Positions 24,779-32,765 of a DNA stretch of 64,000 nucleotides are shown piece after piece. The position numbers were made by a program, and so were the translations under genes. The number at the start of each line of letters is the position of its first letter. The stretch's first letter is position 1. The notes under the pieces were generated by a model, which searched no databases, had not been told where the DNA came from, and saw only the letters and a program-made list of their open reading frames with translations. Source of the stretch: Paenibacillus silviterrae. Its GTDB lineage: Bacteria > Bacillota > Bacilli > Paenibacillales > NBRC-103111. The stretch spans positions 2,852,001-2,916,000 of the forward strand of contig NZ_JASKUT010000001.1 of the NCBI RefSeq assembly GCF_030167925.1, given 5' to 3'.

Positions 24779-26380
24779 TTAATCGCCGCAGGCCGCATTC
24801 TCGATCCGGGCTATTTGCGGTGCTTCATAGCGGTACCCTTCCACTTCCTTCACCCGGCTAAAATATTTATGGAACCGCTCGTTCGGATGTCCCTGCTGCG
24901 CATAGGTCCGGACGATCCGTTCCACGGTTTCGACCAGCTGCTCCGGCGTCAGCCCTTCCGCCACCGGCTGCGCCGCATGAGCATTGCGACCTACGGTCTT
25001 TGCCCCAAGGAACAAGTCGAACCTCTCCTTGCGGTACACAATGCCGATATCTTCCTTGACCGCCCCGTAGCAGGCCATGCCGCAGCCGTTGAAGCCGAGC
25101 TTCAGCTCCTTCGGTACGCGCTGCCCGCCGATTCGGCGCTGCAGTTCTTCCAGCTGCGGGACGGATTCCGCCTTCTCCATGTCGCAAAAATCGCACGCCT
25201 TCACCTGTACCACGTCCCCTGCCGGCTCCAGCAGCAGCCCTTCCGCCGCCAGCCGTTCCTTGACACGCTCAGGCTCGTCCGTGGCAAGCCTCACGAGCAG
25301 ACGATGATGCGGGGTATACTCCAGCGTCCCCTGCTCCCCGACCAGCTTGGCCAAGGCCACCAGCTGCGACGCGGACAGCTTCTTGTTCGCCAGCCCGGGG
25401 CTCACATAGAACTCAAGAATCTGTTCCTGCCGGAACAGCGCCGGTACAGTAGACGTCCGAGCCGTGTCCACCCGCTGCAGCGCTTCAAGCGCAAGCTCGA
25501 GCGTCGGCAAGCGTACTTCTCCACCGCGCGGTTCTTGGCTTATCGAAGCCTCCAATGACCAAGGCTCCGCTTTCACTTGCAGTCGTTCGCTTGGCCGAAG
25601 GGGCTGTACCTCCGCATTCAGAGTATATTTGCGTTGGTATCCGCGCGGGGTGATCATGAGCCCCTCGTACACAACGGTCGTGGAGTTCCCGATAATGACC
25701 GTGGTCAGCATGCCGATGTCGTGCTCCAGCATGCCGCCCAGCGTAGTCAGCACGACTTCCTCGCGGTCGCGGTATGCGCTCTTTACGATCCCGACCGGCG
25801 TTTCCGGCGGCCGATGCCGCAGCACAATCGCCTGCGTCTCCACAATCTGCCGTGTCCTTCGGCCGCTCCGAGGGTTGTACAGTGCGATGACAAAGTCCGC
25901 CGCCGCCGCTGCCTCCACCCTTTTTCGAATCGTCTCCCAAGGGGTCAAATGATCGCTTAAGCTGATTGTGCATGCGTCATGCATGACGGGAGCTCCTAAC
26001 AGGGAAGCCGTCGAGTTGATCGCCGATATGCCCGGAATGATCTCCACCTCTACGCCTTCTCCGCGCCGCCAGCCCTTCTCCATCAGCACCTCATAGACCA
26101 AACCCGCCATCCCGTACACACCTGCATCCCCGCTGGAAATGACGGCCACCTTCTTGCCGGCTTCCGCTTGCCGAACCGCCTCCTGAGCTCTGCTCACCTC
26201 TTCGGTCATCCCGGTTCGCACCACCTGCTGGTGACTTAGCAGCCCGCGGATCAAATCAACATACGTGTTATAGCCGATGATGACATCACTCTCTTCAATC
26301 GCTTCGCGCGCCCGCTTCGTAATATGCTCGAAGCTGCCCGGTCCGAAGCCGATGACAAGCAGCTTTCCTTGATCTTTCAT
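24779..26380 (-). CDS. cbiH60: Ring-contracting cobalt-factor III C17-methyltransferase, CbiH60 type
   Basis: 533 aa, more than twice the usual 240-250 aa of CbiH. Residues 1-255 are the SAM methylase (VIGFGPGSFEHITKRA; VAVISSGDAGVYGMAGL; EIIPGISAINSTASLLGAP). Residues about 290-533 resemble a sirohaem sulfite/nitrite-reductase-like module with Cys396 and Cys399 (ACDFCDME) and Cys433 and Cys437 (GFNGCGMACYGA), the ligands of the [4Fe-4S] centre described for B. megaterium CbiH60. This extra module is linked to ring contraction under anaerobic-route conditions. The gene is first after the Ni/Co permease in the riboswitch-controlled operon. Confidence 0.97.
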   Translation of the reverse strand: MKDQGKLLVIGFGPGSFEHITKRAREAIEESDVIIGYNTYVDLIRGLLSHQQVVRTGMTEEVSRAQEAVRQAEAGKKVAVISSGDAGVYGMAGLVYEVLMEKGWRRGEGVEVEIIPGISAINSTASLLGAPVMHDACTISLSDHLTPWETIRKRVEAAAAADFVIALYNPRSGRRTRQIVETQAIVLRHRPPETPVGIVKSAYRDREEVVLTTLGGMLEHDIGMLTTVIIGNSTTVVYEGLMITPRGYQRKYTLNAEVQPLRPSERLQVKAEPWSLEASISQEPRGGEVRLPTLELALEALQRVDTARTSTVPALFRQEQILEFYVSPGLANKKLSASQLVALAKLVGEQGTLEYTPHHRLLVRLATDEPERVKERLAAEGLLLEPAGDVVQVKACDFCDMEKAESVPQLEELQRRIGGQRVPKELKLGFNGCGMACYGAVKEDIGIVYRKERFDLFLGAKTVGRNAHAAQPVAEGLTPEQLVETVERIVRTYAQQGHPNERFHKYFSRVKEVEGYRYEAPQIARIENAACGD

Positions 26381-26407
26381 CCTGAACCGCTCCCTTCTTC
26401 AATGCCG

Positions 26408-27097
26408 CTATCCGTTCCAAAGCATCGAGCCGCCCAAGTACAAGCTGTACCCGCCGGTCAGCAAGCCAAGTCCCAGCAGCACCCTGCGGTACAGCCGGAC
26501 CATCGTAAAGCCCCATGAAGCAAAAAGCGTGATGAGCGCTGTTGCCGCAAGCAGTCCTACCGTAAACAGTATGATTTGCAGTGCGGCTCCGGCTATATCG
26601 CTAAGGCTGGCTGCGGAGGAAATCAACGCGACCTGCGTCGGCGTTTCGGCCCCAATGCCGTGAAGGATGCCTATGACGAAAGCTCCCGCCAATCCGTACC
26701 TCTTCAGACTTGCCTCCGTCCGTTCCCTGCGTCCCGTCAGCTTCCGGATGATACCCTCGGCGAGCTTCAACCGACTTATGTAAACACCCTCCCGCCGCTG
26801 CTTAATCGTGACGGCCACGAGCACCAAGCCGAGGACCACCAAGCTGACGCCGACGAGCGATTCCATAATGCCGAGCAGTGACTCGGGCAAGCTGGAGCCT
26901 GCATATAAGACAAGCAAACCTACCGCTAGAACAATCAAGCCGTGCCCTAGTGCATACGTCAGTCCCAAACCCACCATTCGCCGAAACTTTCCTGTTTCCG
27001 TACCGACCATATCCGCAATCGCCGCAATATGATCGGAATCGAACCCGTGCCGAAGCCCGAGAATCACCATCGTTAAGGGAACCATCACCATTTCCAT
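26408..27097 (-). CDS. NiCoT/HupE-like nickel or cobalt permease
   Basis: 229 aa from ATG at 27097 (GGAGG 9 bases upstream); a longer in-frame extension to 27298 would run into the riboswitch terminator. About six membrane helices. The first carries LGLRHGFDSDHIAAIADM, which contains the HxxxxDH metal signature of nickel/cobalt permeases; a second metal-type motif is GILHGIGAETPTQ. Its position as first gene after a cobalamin riboswitch, directly before cbiH60 and cbiX, indicates cobalt supply for B12. The B. megaterium operon has cbiW at this place instead. It could also carry nickel. Confidence 0.9.
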   Translation of the reverse strand: MEMVMVPLTMVILGLRHGFDSDHIAAIADMVGTETGKFRRMVGLGLTYALGHGLIVLAVGLLVLYAGSSLPESLLGIMESLVGVSLVVLGLVLVAVTIKQRREGVYISRLKLAEGIIRKLTGRRERTEASLKRYGLAGAFVIGILHGIGAETPTQVALISSAASLSDIAGAALQIILFTVGLLAATALITLFASWGFTMVRLYRRVLLGLGLLTGGYSLYLGGSMLWNG

Positions 27098-27137
27098 GCT
27101 TTCCAACCTCCGTTTTTCATCAAAATGCAGATACAAC

Positions 27138-27167
27138 AAAAAAGGCATCCTCCCATGGAAGATGCCC
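27138..27167 (-). terminator. Terminator of the cobalamin riboswitch expression platform
   Basis: On the minus strand GGGCATCTTCC-ATGG-GAGGATGCC runs into six T residues, about 40 bases before the permease start and downstream of the aptamer. It is the likely off-state structure when adenosylcobalamin is bound. Confidence 0.85.
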
Positions 27168-27307
27168 GAACCTCGTACGTGATTTCTTCCAGCTCTCCTA
27201 AGTAAGCCCTGTCCGGTTCCATACGTCCCATTGACGTAATAAGCCAAACCAAAGCAAAGAGAAAAGCTGTACAGCTGCCCCGTAAGCGCGTTCGACACCC
27301 CCTATCC

Positions 27308-27539
27308 GCGTAGGTTATTAGTTGGCCTGTTCGGCCAATTCGGTGACTTAACAACGCAGGCAGGTCTCCTGACTTGCGGATCGTCGCTTCTCTGCGGCCT
27401 TCCCATCGACCTAAGTCGACAGTGACACCAAAATGCAGATCGGCTCCTCGCTTACAGTGGCGGGACCGTGCCGGAATTACACCGGCTTCCCTTTTAAGAC
27501 AGACGGCATCATACATTGCCTGCAGCCTGTCACCTACGC
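27308..27539 (-). promoter_or_regulatory. Cobalamin (adenosylcobalamin) riboswitch
   Basis: The minus strand contains the conserved core: GCCGGTGTAATTCCGGC (27470-27486) followed by ACGGTCCCGCCACTGTAA (27452-27469), and the B12 box AAGTCAGGAGACCTGCC (27359-27375). The flanks GCGUAGGU (27539-27532) and ACCUACGC (27315-27308) are perfectly complementary and could form the closing or regulatory stem around the aptamer. A GGCC-loop-GGCC hairpin lies between. The terminator at 27138-27167 completes a transcription-attenuation switch over the whole Ni/Co permease-cbi operon. Class by peripheral elements was not determined. Confidence 0.95.
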
Positions 27540-27653
27540 TTCGAACCTATGAAATTGAAAGTCTAGTTATGATAGCACGATCCTTCAGCAGCTGTCTACC
27601 ACCATTTACCTGTGTTAATATTTTACATAAAATTTATGATCAGACGATAGAAG

Positions 27654-27661
27654 TCCGATAT
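27654..27661 (+). promoter_or_regulatory. Possible sigma-D (motility) -10 element of the chemoreceptor gene
   Basis: TCCGATAT differs at one position from the sigma-D -10 consensus GCCGATAT and lies about 40 bases before the chemoreceptor ATG. The -35 (TATG at 27635-27638, against TAAA) is poor. Chemoreceptor genes in Bacillus are typically sigma-D dependent. Confidence 0.35.
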
Positions 27662-27700
27662 AGATTACGGTTTTTTATTTTACATACAAGGATGATGTCG

Positions 27701-29401
27701 ATGCGTTGGACAGTTAGTGTCAAGCTGGTCGCTGGGTTTGCGGGGATGCTGCTCATCACCCTAGCGACAGGACTATTCTCATTGAATCGGATGGACTATA
27801 TCCAGATTCGCTCCGAACGGCCCGTATCCGTATGGCTTCCGGGTATCCAGCTGATGCACGAGGTGAATTACAGCACGGAGCACGTAACCAATCTGCTGTA
27901 TCAGCATAGGGAGGAGCAGGACCCCGGAAAGATTAAGTCGCTGGAGGAACAAATCGCTGCAGGCTACGACCGGATCGATGCCGCATTGAAGCAGTATAGC
28001 GACCGCGTATCAACGGAAGAGGAAGCGGCTGACTTTAAAGCGGTACAGAACCACTGGGCGGAATTCATGAAGAATACCCAGAAAACGCTGGTAGCCAATA
28101 AAGCGAAGAACGCGGCCGAATCCAACTATTTACTATCCAACGGTCAAAAAATATTCAATCAAATGCAGCCTCATATACAAGCCCTGATCGAATTCAATCG
28201 CAAGGGCTCGGAGATTTCCGCCATGGAAGCCTATCAAGCTCATGAAGAAAGCGACCGCATGATTTATAGCAGTATCGCCTTGGGGATACTTATTGCCGCC
28301 GGGATTAGCTACTTTTTCTTAATTCGGCTGGCTCGTCCGCTTCGGGAGGTAACCCAAGGGATCGTACAGATCGCTGCGGGCAAGCTCCACCTCCAGCCGA
28401 TGCAGTCGAAGAGCAAGGATGAGGTGGGCGACCTCTGCGAGGCCTTAAACCGGATGGTCGGCCAGCTGCAAAGCACCATTGCGAGATCAGCCGAAGCCTC
28501 CGAAAGCGTCTCCGCCCTCTCCAAGGAGCTGTCGAGCGGCGCTTCTCAAACGACCGCCTCCGCTCTGCAAATTTCCTCTTCGATTGAAGAGGTCGCATCC
28601 GGTGCGCAGGAGCAGACGGCCGCCACCGAAGAAACCGCCCGGGCCATGGAAGAGATGGCCGCTGCGATCGGTAAAATTTCCGAAACCGCTGCAGGCATGG
28701 CGGCCCAATCCATGGAGACGACACAGGGAGCGGTACAAGGAGTTCAAGCGATCAGTGAGGTGGAGCGGCAGATGAAGGCGATTGCCGATGCCTCTGAAGC
28801 CACCTTGCAGTCCATTCGCGCGCTGGGACAGCGATCGGAGGAGATTAGCGGTATCTTGTCCTTGATCAACGACATTGCTTATCAAACCAACTTGCTGGCT
28901 CTGAACGCTTCGATTGAAGCGGCTCGCGCCGGAGAGCATGGTAAGGGCTTCGCCGTAGTGGCCGGGGAAGTCAAGAAGCTTTCCGCCCAGTCTGAGGCAT
29001 CCGTGAACCGGATTAGCGGGCTGATTGTGCATATGCTGGAAGGAGCGGCAGCGGCTGTGGAGGCGATGGAAGGCGTCAGCCGCCAAGTGACGGCCGGTCT
29101 GGAGCTGACGGGGGAATCCGGCAGAAGCTTTCAGCAGATTGCTCGCTCTGTCGAGCAGCTGAACACGGATATTCAGGAAGTGTCGGCCGCTTCTCAGCAA
29201 ATCGCCGCAGGCACCGAAGAAGTGTCCGCTTCCGTTGCGGCAACGGCCGGCATTGCCCGTTCCTCCAGCAGCAACGCCCAGAGCGTGGCAACCGCCTCGG
29301 AGGAGCAGCTTGCTTCCATGGAGCAAATCTCGCGGAACGCGGCTCAGCTGGCCGAGCTCGCCGAGGATCTTAAAGAATCGATCCGTTATTTTCAGCTGTA
29401 A
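27701..29401 (+). CDS. Methyl-accepting chemotaxis protein
   Basis: 566 aa from ATG at 27701; two ATGs at 27692 and 27695 overlap the AAGGA ribosome site. Membrane helix 1 is at about residues 5-28 ([20 protein letters not shown]), and a mostly helical extracytoplasmic domain of about 160 residues (four-helix-bundle type, with [22 protein letters not shown] near its start) follows. Helix 2 ([20 protein letters not shown]) is at about 187-206, then a HAMP domain. The cytoplasmic signalling tip is conserved ([20 protein letters not shown], then [19 protein letters not shown]). No neighbouring che genes are seen. The ligand is unknown. Confidence 0.95.
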   Translation: MRWTVSVKLVAGFAGMLLITLATGLFSLNRMDYIQIRSERPVSVWLPGIQLMHEVNYSTEHVTNLLYQHREEQDPGKIKSLEEQIAAGYDRIDAALKQYSDRVSTEEEAADFKAVQNHWAEFMKNTQKTLVANKAKNAAESNYLLSNGQKIFNQMQPHIQALIEFNRKGSEISAMEAYQAHEESDRMIYSSIALGILIAAGISYFFLIRLARPLREVTQGIVQIAAGKLHLQPMQSKSKDEVGDLCEALNRMVGQLQSTIARSAEASESVSALSKELSSGASQTTASALQISSSIEEVASGAQEQTAATEETARAMEEMAAAIGKISETAAGMAAQSMETTQGAVQGVQAISEVERQMKAIADASEATLQSIRALGQRSEEISGILSLINDIAYQTNLLALNASIEAARAGEHGKGFAVVAGEVKKLSAQSEASVNRISGLIVHMLEGAAAAVEAMEGVSRQVTAGLELTGESGRSFQQIARSVEQLNTDIQEVSAASQQIAAGTEEVSASVAATAGIARSSSSNAQSVATASEEQLASMEQISRNAAQLAELAEDLKESIRYFQL

Positions 29402-29478
29402 GCCGAAAAATTGACATAGGACAACGCCTTTTCGACATAGGCTCTTAAGTATACTACCCTAGGCGAGAGGTGATCAGG

Positions 29479-29616
29479 ATGACCAAAGAATCAATGACGC
29501 TCGGCCAATTCCTGGAGCGCACGGCGAAGACGGCACGAAGCCGCAGACCGGTTTGGCTGATGCGAATTCCCGGCGGCAAGAAAACGTTCCGTGTCATTCG
29601 TTATTTGTTTCATTAA
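29479..29616 (+). CDS. Uncharacterised 45-aa basic protein
   Basis: A short frame with a good ribosome site (GAGAGGTG, 9 bases before ATG), followed 4 bases after its stop by a strong bidirectional terminator. Product MTKESMTLGQFLERTAKT... is basic (10 Arg/Lys in 45) and ends in RVIRYLFH. There is no signal peptide. It may be a small nucleic-acid-binding protein, but nothing proves this. Upstream, GACATAGG occurs twice exactly 21 bases apart (29413-29420 and 29434-29441), which could be a regulator site, and a TATACT box lies near 29450. Confidence 0.55.
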   Translation: MTKESMTLGQFLERTAKTARSRRPVWLMRIPGGKKTFRVIRYLFH

Positions 29617-29620
29617 ACCG

Positions 29621-29663
29621 AAAAGCTTAGTTAGAAAGCATAAGCTCTCTAACTAAGCTTTTT
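29621..29663. terminator. Bidirectional terminator
   Basis: AAAAGCTTAGTTAGA and TCTAACTAAGCTTTTT form a 15-bp stem with an A run on one side and a T run on the other. It serves the 45-aa gene and the leftward EamA gene whose stop lies inside it. Confidence 0.88.
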
Positions 29664-30564
29664 GTTTGTGCTGGACCGCTCGAATGGCACGGTTCGCCAG
29701 GTAAACGCCCGAGACGATTAGAGCCGCGCCGAGCAGATGATACCAGCGGATGGTCTCCTCCGTGAAGGCGGTAGCGAATAAGGCGCTGAAGAGCGGTATC
29801 AGGTTCAGGAAGCCCGAGCACCGCTGCGGACCGATCAGCTCGATCGCCCGGTTCCACGACAGGAAAGCCACGATCGAAGCAAATAAGCCGATGTAGAGCA
29901 GTCCGGCTCCGAGGGAGGGACTCCAGCGTATGTCAGGGGTGCGAATAAGCAGCTCTGCTGCCGAAATGGGGAGCAGGAGCAGTAACGCAATGGCGATCTG
30001 TGCAAAAAGCAGCGGCGTTGCAGGGAATCGCCCGGCTGCCTTCTTCATACCGACGGAATATAAGGACCAGCAAAGCACCGCTAGCAGCATCCAGAGATCT
30101 CCCCGGTTGACGGTAAGTCCAAGTACGGCATCCAGGCTGCCGCGTCCGATGATCCATGCTACCCCTGCAATGGAAACCGCGATGCCGGGTAAGGCCGACC
30201 AGGCTATGCTTTCCTTAAGTACGAAGGATGATAGGATAAGTACGAAAATCGGGGTCGCCGCATTCATCAAGGAAGCGTTGATGGAGCCGGTATACTGCAC
30301 CGCTACATACGTAAGGCTGTTAAAGCCGACGACTCCCGTTACGGATAAAAACACGAGCATCCTCCAATGCCTCAGCCATTCGGATCGCATCGCCCAGGTC
30401 ATCTTCCCGAAAAACGGGAGCAGGCACAGAAAGGCGATTCCCCAGCGTACGGCAGCCATGGTCAAGGGCGGCATCAGGGTGACCAGCGCCTTTCCCGCGA
30501 CAAAATTGCCTCCCCAAATACAGGTTGCCAGCATTAACAAGAGATACGGTGAATTTCTAAGCAT
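29653..30564 (-). CDS. EamA/DMT-family transporter
   Basis: 303 aa with about ten membrane helices in two homologous EamA halves. The first is LLLMLATCIWGGNFVAGK through LILSSFVLKESIAW; the second starts GDLWMLLAVLCWSLYSVGMK and ends LIPLFSALFATAFTEETIRWYHLLGAALIVSG (read in the frame). The WGGNFV and LxExI motifs near TM ends are typical. It is a predicted inner-membrane metabolite or drug exporter of unknown substrate. It is a single gene, divergent from the rlmA leader region with about 120 bases to the rlmA promoter. Confidence 0.93.
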   Translation of the reverse strand: MLRNSPYLLLMLATCIWGGNFVAGKALVTLMPPLTMAAVRWGIAFLCLLPFFGKMTWAMRSEWLRHWRMLVFLSVTGVVGFNSLTYVAVQYTGSINASLMNAATPIFVLILSSFVLKESIAWSALPGIAVSIAGVAWIIGRGSLDAVLGLTVNRGDLWMLLAVLCWSLYSVGMKKAAGRFPATPLLFAQIAIALLLLLPISAAELLIRTPDIRWSPSLGAGLLYIGLFASIVAFLSWNRAIELIGPQRCSGFLNLIPLFSALFATAFTEETIRWYHLLGAALIVSGVYLANRAIRAVQHKQKA

Positions 30565-30685
30565 ACGTCACCCGGCTCCTTCCTGCCTCACAGCAGCGCT
30601 GCGGGCGTGTAGCTTCCAGCATACCACAGGAAGCCCCCAGGCGGAATATGCTTCGGCGAAATGGGACAGGCGCCGGTTGCTGTGC

Positions 30686-30691
30686 TATAAT
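30686..30691 (+). promoter_or_regulatory. Promoter -10 box of the rlmA leader
   Basis: TATAAT at 30686-30691, with GGGACA 17 bases upstream as the best -35 candidate (4 of 6 consensus bases). Initiation near 30698 would give a leader of about 175 bases before the methyltransferase start. Confidence 0.6.
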
Positions 30692-30732
30692 AAACTGGCT
30701 TTGCAAAATTGTCGTTAGGAGTATTGCCCGCC

Positions 30733-30762
30733 ATGATCATCCAATTCATTCGGTACAGGTAA
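30733..30762 (+). CDS. Nine-residue leader peptide upstream of rlmA
   Basis: Codons spell M-I-I-Q-F-I-R-Y-R then TAA. AGGAG lies 11 bases upstream. The peptide ends in Arg-Tyr-Arg, a +X+ motif of the kind that stalls ribosomes carrying a macrolide or ketolide in erm and msr leader peptides. The bases ATTCATTCGG inside the ORF (30744-30753) are exactly complementary to CCGAATGAAT (30849-30858), which directly precedes the GGGG ribosome site of the rRNA methyltransferase. The peptide itself is probably only a sensor. The function is inferred; the ORF, motif and complementarity are seen directly. Confidence 0.6.
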   Translation: MIIQFIRYR

Positions 30763-30864
30763 TGTAAGGTGCAGATCAGCGGCCCCATCCGTTTTTTTAA
30801 TTACGGCTTGAGGGTTTATTTGACTGCGCCTTTTTTCATTCACCGAATCCGAATGAATGGGGTG
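30744..30864 (+). promoter_or_regulatory. Candidate translational attenuator of rlmA
   Basis: Leader-ORF bases 30741-30753 can pair with 30849-30861: 10 perfect base pairs, one mismatch, then CC with GG, which covers the ribosome site GGGG of rlmA. A competing local hairpin (CATTCA at 30837-30842 with TGAATG at 30854-30859) also ends at the ribosome site. A ribosome held on the leader ORF would mask the 5' arm and free the start region. Two U runs (30791-30797 and 30832-30837) leave room for an added termination step. Confidence 0.55.
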
Positions 30865-30872
30865 TATTTATT

Positions 30873-31757
30873 GTGTCCAACAAGAAAAGCCAGGCGAGTC
30901 TTGTCGACCTGCTGGCTCATCATAGCGGGGTTTTACGTTGTCCCTTATGCTTTGGTCCGATGCATACGGTCGAATCGCGCAGTATCGTTTGCGGAAGCCG
31001 GCACTGCTTTGATATCTCTAAGCTGGGGTACGTCAACCTACTGAATCGAACCATGCAATCCAAATATGATAAGCGTCTGTTTGACTCCAGAAGAAGGATA
31101 GCTGAGAGCGGCTTCTTCGAGCCGTTGAGCCAAGCCCTAGTCGAGTGCATCCGCGGCAGCCATTCGCCGGTGCATCCTTTGGCGATTCTGGATGCCGGAT
31201 GCGGAGAGGGCTCGCTTTTATCCGGCATCCGGATGAAGCTGGAGCGAGATCTGTGCCATCCGCCGCTCGCCGTCGGAATCGATCTCTCGAAGGAGGGTAT
31301 CAGCCGGGCGGCCGCAGAATATAAAGGCGCGATGTGGTTTGTTGCCGATATCGCGAATTGTCCTTTTGCGGCTCGACAGTTTCATTTCGTGCTTAATGTG
31401 CTTTCACCCGCCAATTATACGGAATTTCAAAGAATCGCCGCTGCGGGCGGAACAGTGCTTAAGGTCATTCCCGGCAGCGAATACCTGAAGGAGCTTAGAG
31501 ATTTGCTGTACGATGGCTCCGCTAGGAAAACCTATTCGAACGATCATACCCTCGCGCAATTTCAAAAGTATTTTGTGCTCAGCGAGGTGCGGCAGATTCG
31601 CTATCATGTGAACCTAGACCCTCAGCTGCTCGACTCCTTAGTTGACATGACGCCCCTGTCCTGGGGGGTTACGGAGCAGCAGCGGCAAAAAGCTCTGCAG
31701 CTTTGCGGGACAGCGATAACGGTGGATTTCGTGGTCTTGCTGGGTAAATCATCGTAG
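30873..31757 (+). CDS. rlmA: 23S rRNA (guanine-N1)-methyltransferase, RlmA/TlrB family
   Basis: 294 aa from a GTG start, with GGGGTG about 10 bases upstream. The N-terminal zinc finger is RlmA-like: Cys23-x2-Cys26, Cys40-x3-His44 (LRCPLCFGPM; IVCGSRHCFD). Then LGYVNLLNRTMQSKYDKRLF, the SAM-binding motif ILDAGCGEGSLL (about 104-115), and the FNVLSP-type catalytic segment HFVLNVLSPANYTEF. In Gram-positives RlmA(II)/TlrB methylates G748 in the peptide tunnel and confers tylosin-type macrolide resistance or affects telithromycin binding. The C-terminus is complete. It stands behind the candidate attenuator and ends in a terminator. The exact target base is inferred from the family. Confidence 0.92.
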   Translation: MSNKKSQASLVDLLAHHSGVLRCPLCFGPMHTVESRSIVCGSRHCFDISKLGYVNLLNRTMQSKYDKRLFDSRRRIAESGFFEPLSQALVECIRGSHSPVHPLAILDAGCGEGSLLSGIRMKLERDLCHPPLAVGIDLSKEGISRAAAEYKGAMWFVADIANCPFAARQFHFVLNVLSPANYTEFQRIAAAGGTVLKVIPGSEYLKELRDLLYDGSARKTYSNDHTLAQFQKYFVLSEVRQIRYHVNLDPQLLDSLVDMTPLSWGVTEQQRQKALQLCGTAITVDFVVLLGKSS

Positions 31758-31821
31758 GATTGCTTTCATTAGCCTATCATAGTAGAATGGGAACTATAAG
31801 ACTACAGGTCGTGAAGCACAC

Positions 31822-31864
31822 GGACCGCTCTCTCCGGAAGGAGAAGGGCGGTCCTTTCTTTTTC
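31822..31864 (+). terminator. Rho-independent terminator after rlmA
   Basis: GGACCGC and GCGGTCC enclose a nested CTCTCC/GGAGAAG loop and are followed by TTTCTTTTT. Confidence 0.8.
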
Positions 31865-31899
31865 TCTGAGTGCTGTGGACCCGTTTAGGAGGAGTTTTC

Positions 31900-32557
31900 A
31901 TGTCATTTGAAGCGAGCTATGAAAAATTTATGGAGTCTCCGCTGCAATCCAGATCGGGGGAGTCATTGAGGAGGCTCCTTGAGGGACATCGTTATGCGGA
32001 AAAAGCATTCCTTGAGCGGGTGCGGTGGCCTGCAATTCGCCGATTTTGATGATCTGTTTCCGGAATATCCTGTTTCGGACTTTAAAGATGGCATTCGATA
32101 TCTGGATTTTGCCTATATTCGTGGCGTTCATTTGATCTGTATCGAAATCGACGGCTACAAGGCGCATCATAGCGATTTGAATCGGTGGCAGTTTGCGGAT
32201 CAGCTGACACGGCAAAACCACCTTGTCCTAGATGGATGGAAGGTGCTGCGATTTGCTTATGATGAAATCAAAGATAAACCTCGGAGGTGCCAACAGCTGA
32301 TTCTGCAAATGATGGGATGCTGGTTTAGCGAGAGCCAAACGGTTTTGGAGCTAACACTGGAGGAAAAAGAAGTGCTGCGTATCGCAGGATATCATCACGA
32401 AGCCCTAACCCCGACAACGGTTGCACAGCGGCTGCGCGTTAGCCGAAATCATGCAGGAAAGCTGCTTCGGAGGCTCGCCCAGCTGGATCTCTTGCGGCCC
32501 GCCTCCGGAACGACTCGGATTCGTTCTTACACGCTTCCCGATTCAAGACAAGGATGA
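31900..32557 (+). pseudogene. Endonuclease-like (DUF559-type fold) plus winged-helix protein, frameshifted
   Basis: An ATG with a strong ribosome site (TAGGAGGAG) opens a frame MSFEASYEKFMESPLQSRS...FLERVRWPAIRRF that stops at 32048. The continuation is in the +1 frame: FDDLFPEYPVSDFKDG, LDFAYIRG, LICIEIDGYKAHH, FADQLTRQNHLVLDGWKVLRFAY, then a C-terminal winged-helix-like segment (TVAQRLRVSRNHAGKLLRRL). Removing one T from the TTTT run at 32044-32047 joins both into one 218-aa protein (RRFDDLFPEY). The IEIDG and LDGWKVLRF motifs are those of Vsr/DUF559-type nuclease folds. It is either a real inactivating frameshift or a sequencing error in a homopolymer; the sequence alone cannot tell. Confidence 0.75.
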
Positions 32558-32576
32558 AACAAGCCAAGTGGGATTA

Positions 32577-32760
32577 AGCAAGCTTATGTGCTTATTTCAC
32601 CTTGTACCCGCAATCGCGTGTGATAAGACCACGGTGTGAGCTTATTGTATGTGAACTACCGTAACCCGGAGGCGCTTGAGAATAATAAGCAAGCTTGGGT
32701 TGCTTAACGTATGCTAGGAAAGGACATAACCACCCTTAAGCACTCGCCGTGGTCTTATTC
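32577..32760. repeat. Nested inverted repeats between convergent genes
   Basis: ATAAGACCACGG (32623-32634) and CCGTGGTCTTAT (32747-32758) are a perfect 12-bp inverted pair that extends imperfectly to 23 bp (GTGAGCTTAT against TTAAGCACTC). Inside and beside it are two look-alike hairpins, TAAGCA/TGCTTA near 32577-32594 and AAGCAA/TTGCTT near 32688-32706. There is no gene. It may be a decayed miniature mobile element or a complex bidirectional terminator for the frameshifted gene and xylR. Confidence 0.55.
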
Positions 32761-32765
32761 CTAAA

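Noticed and set aside
28487..29326. 279-aa leftward frame opposite the chemoreceptor
   Set aside because: Antisense shadow of the signalling domain; no ribosome site and biased composition.
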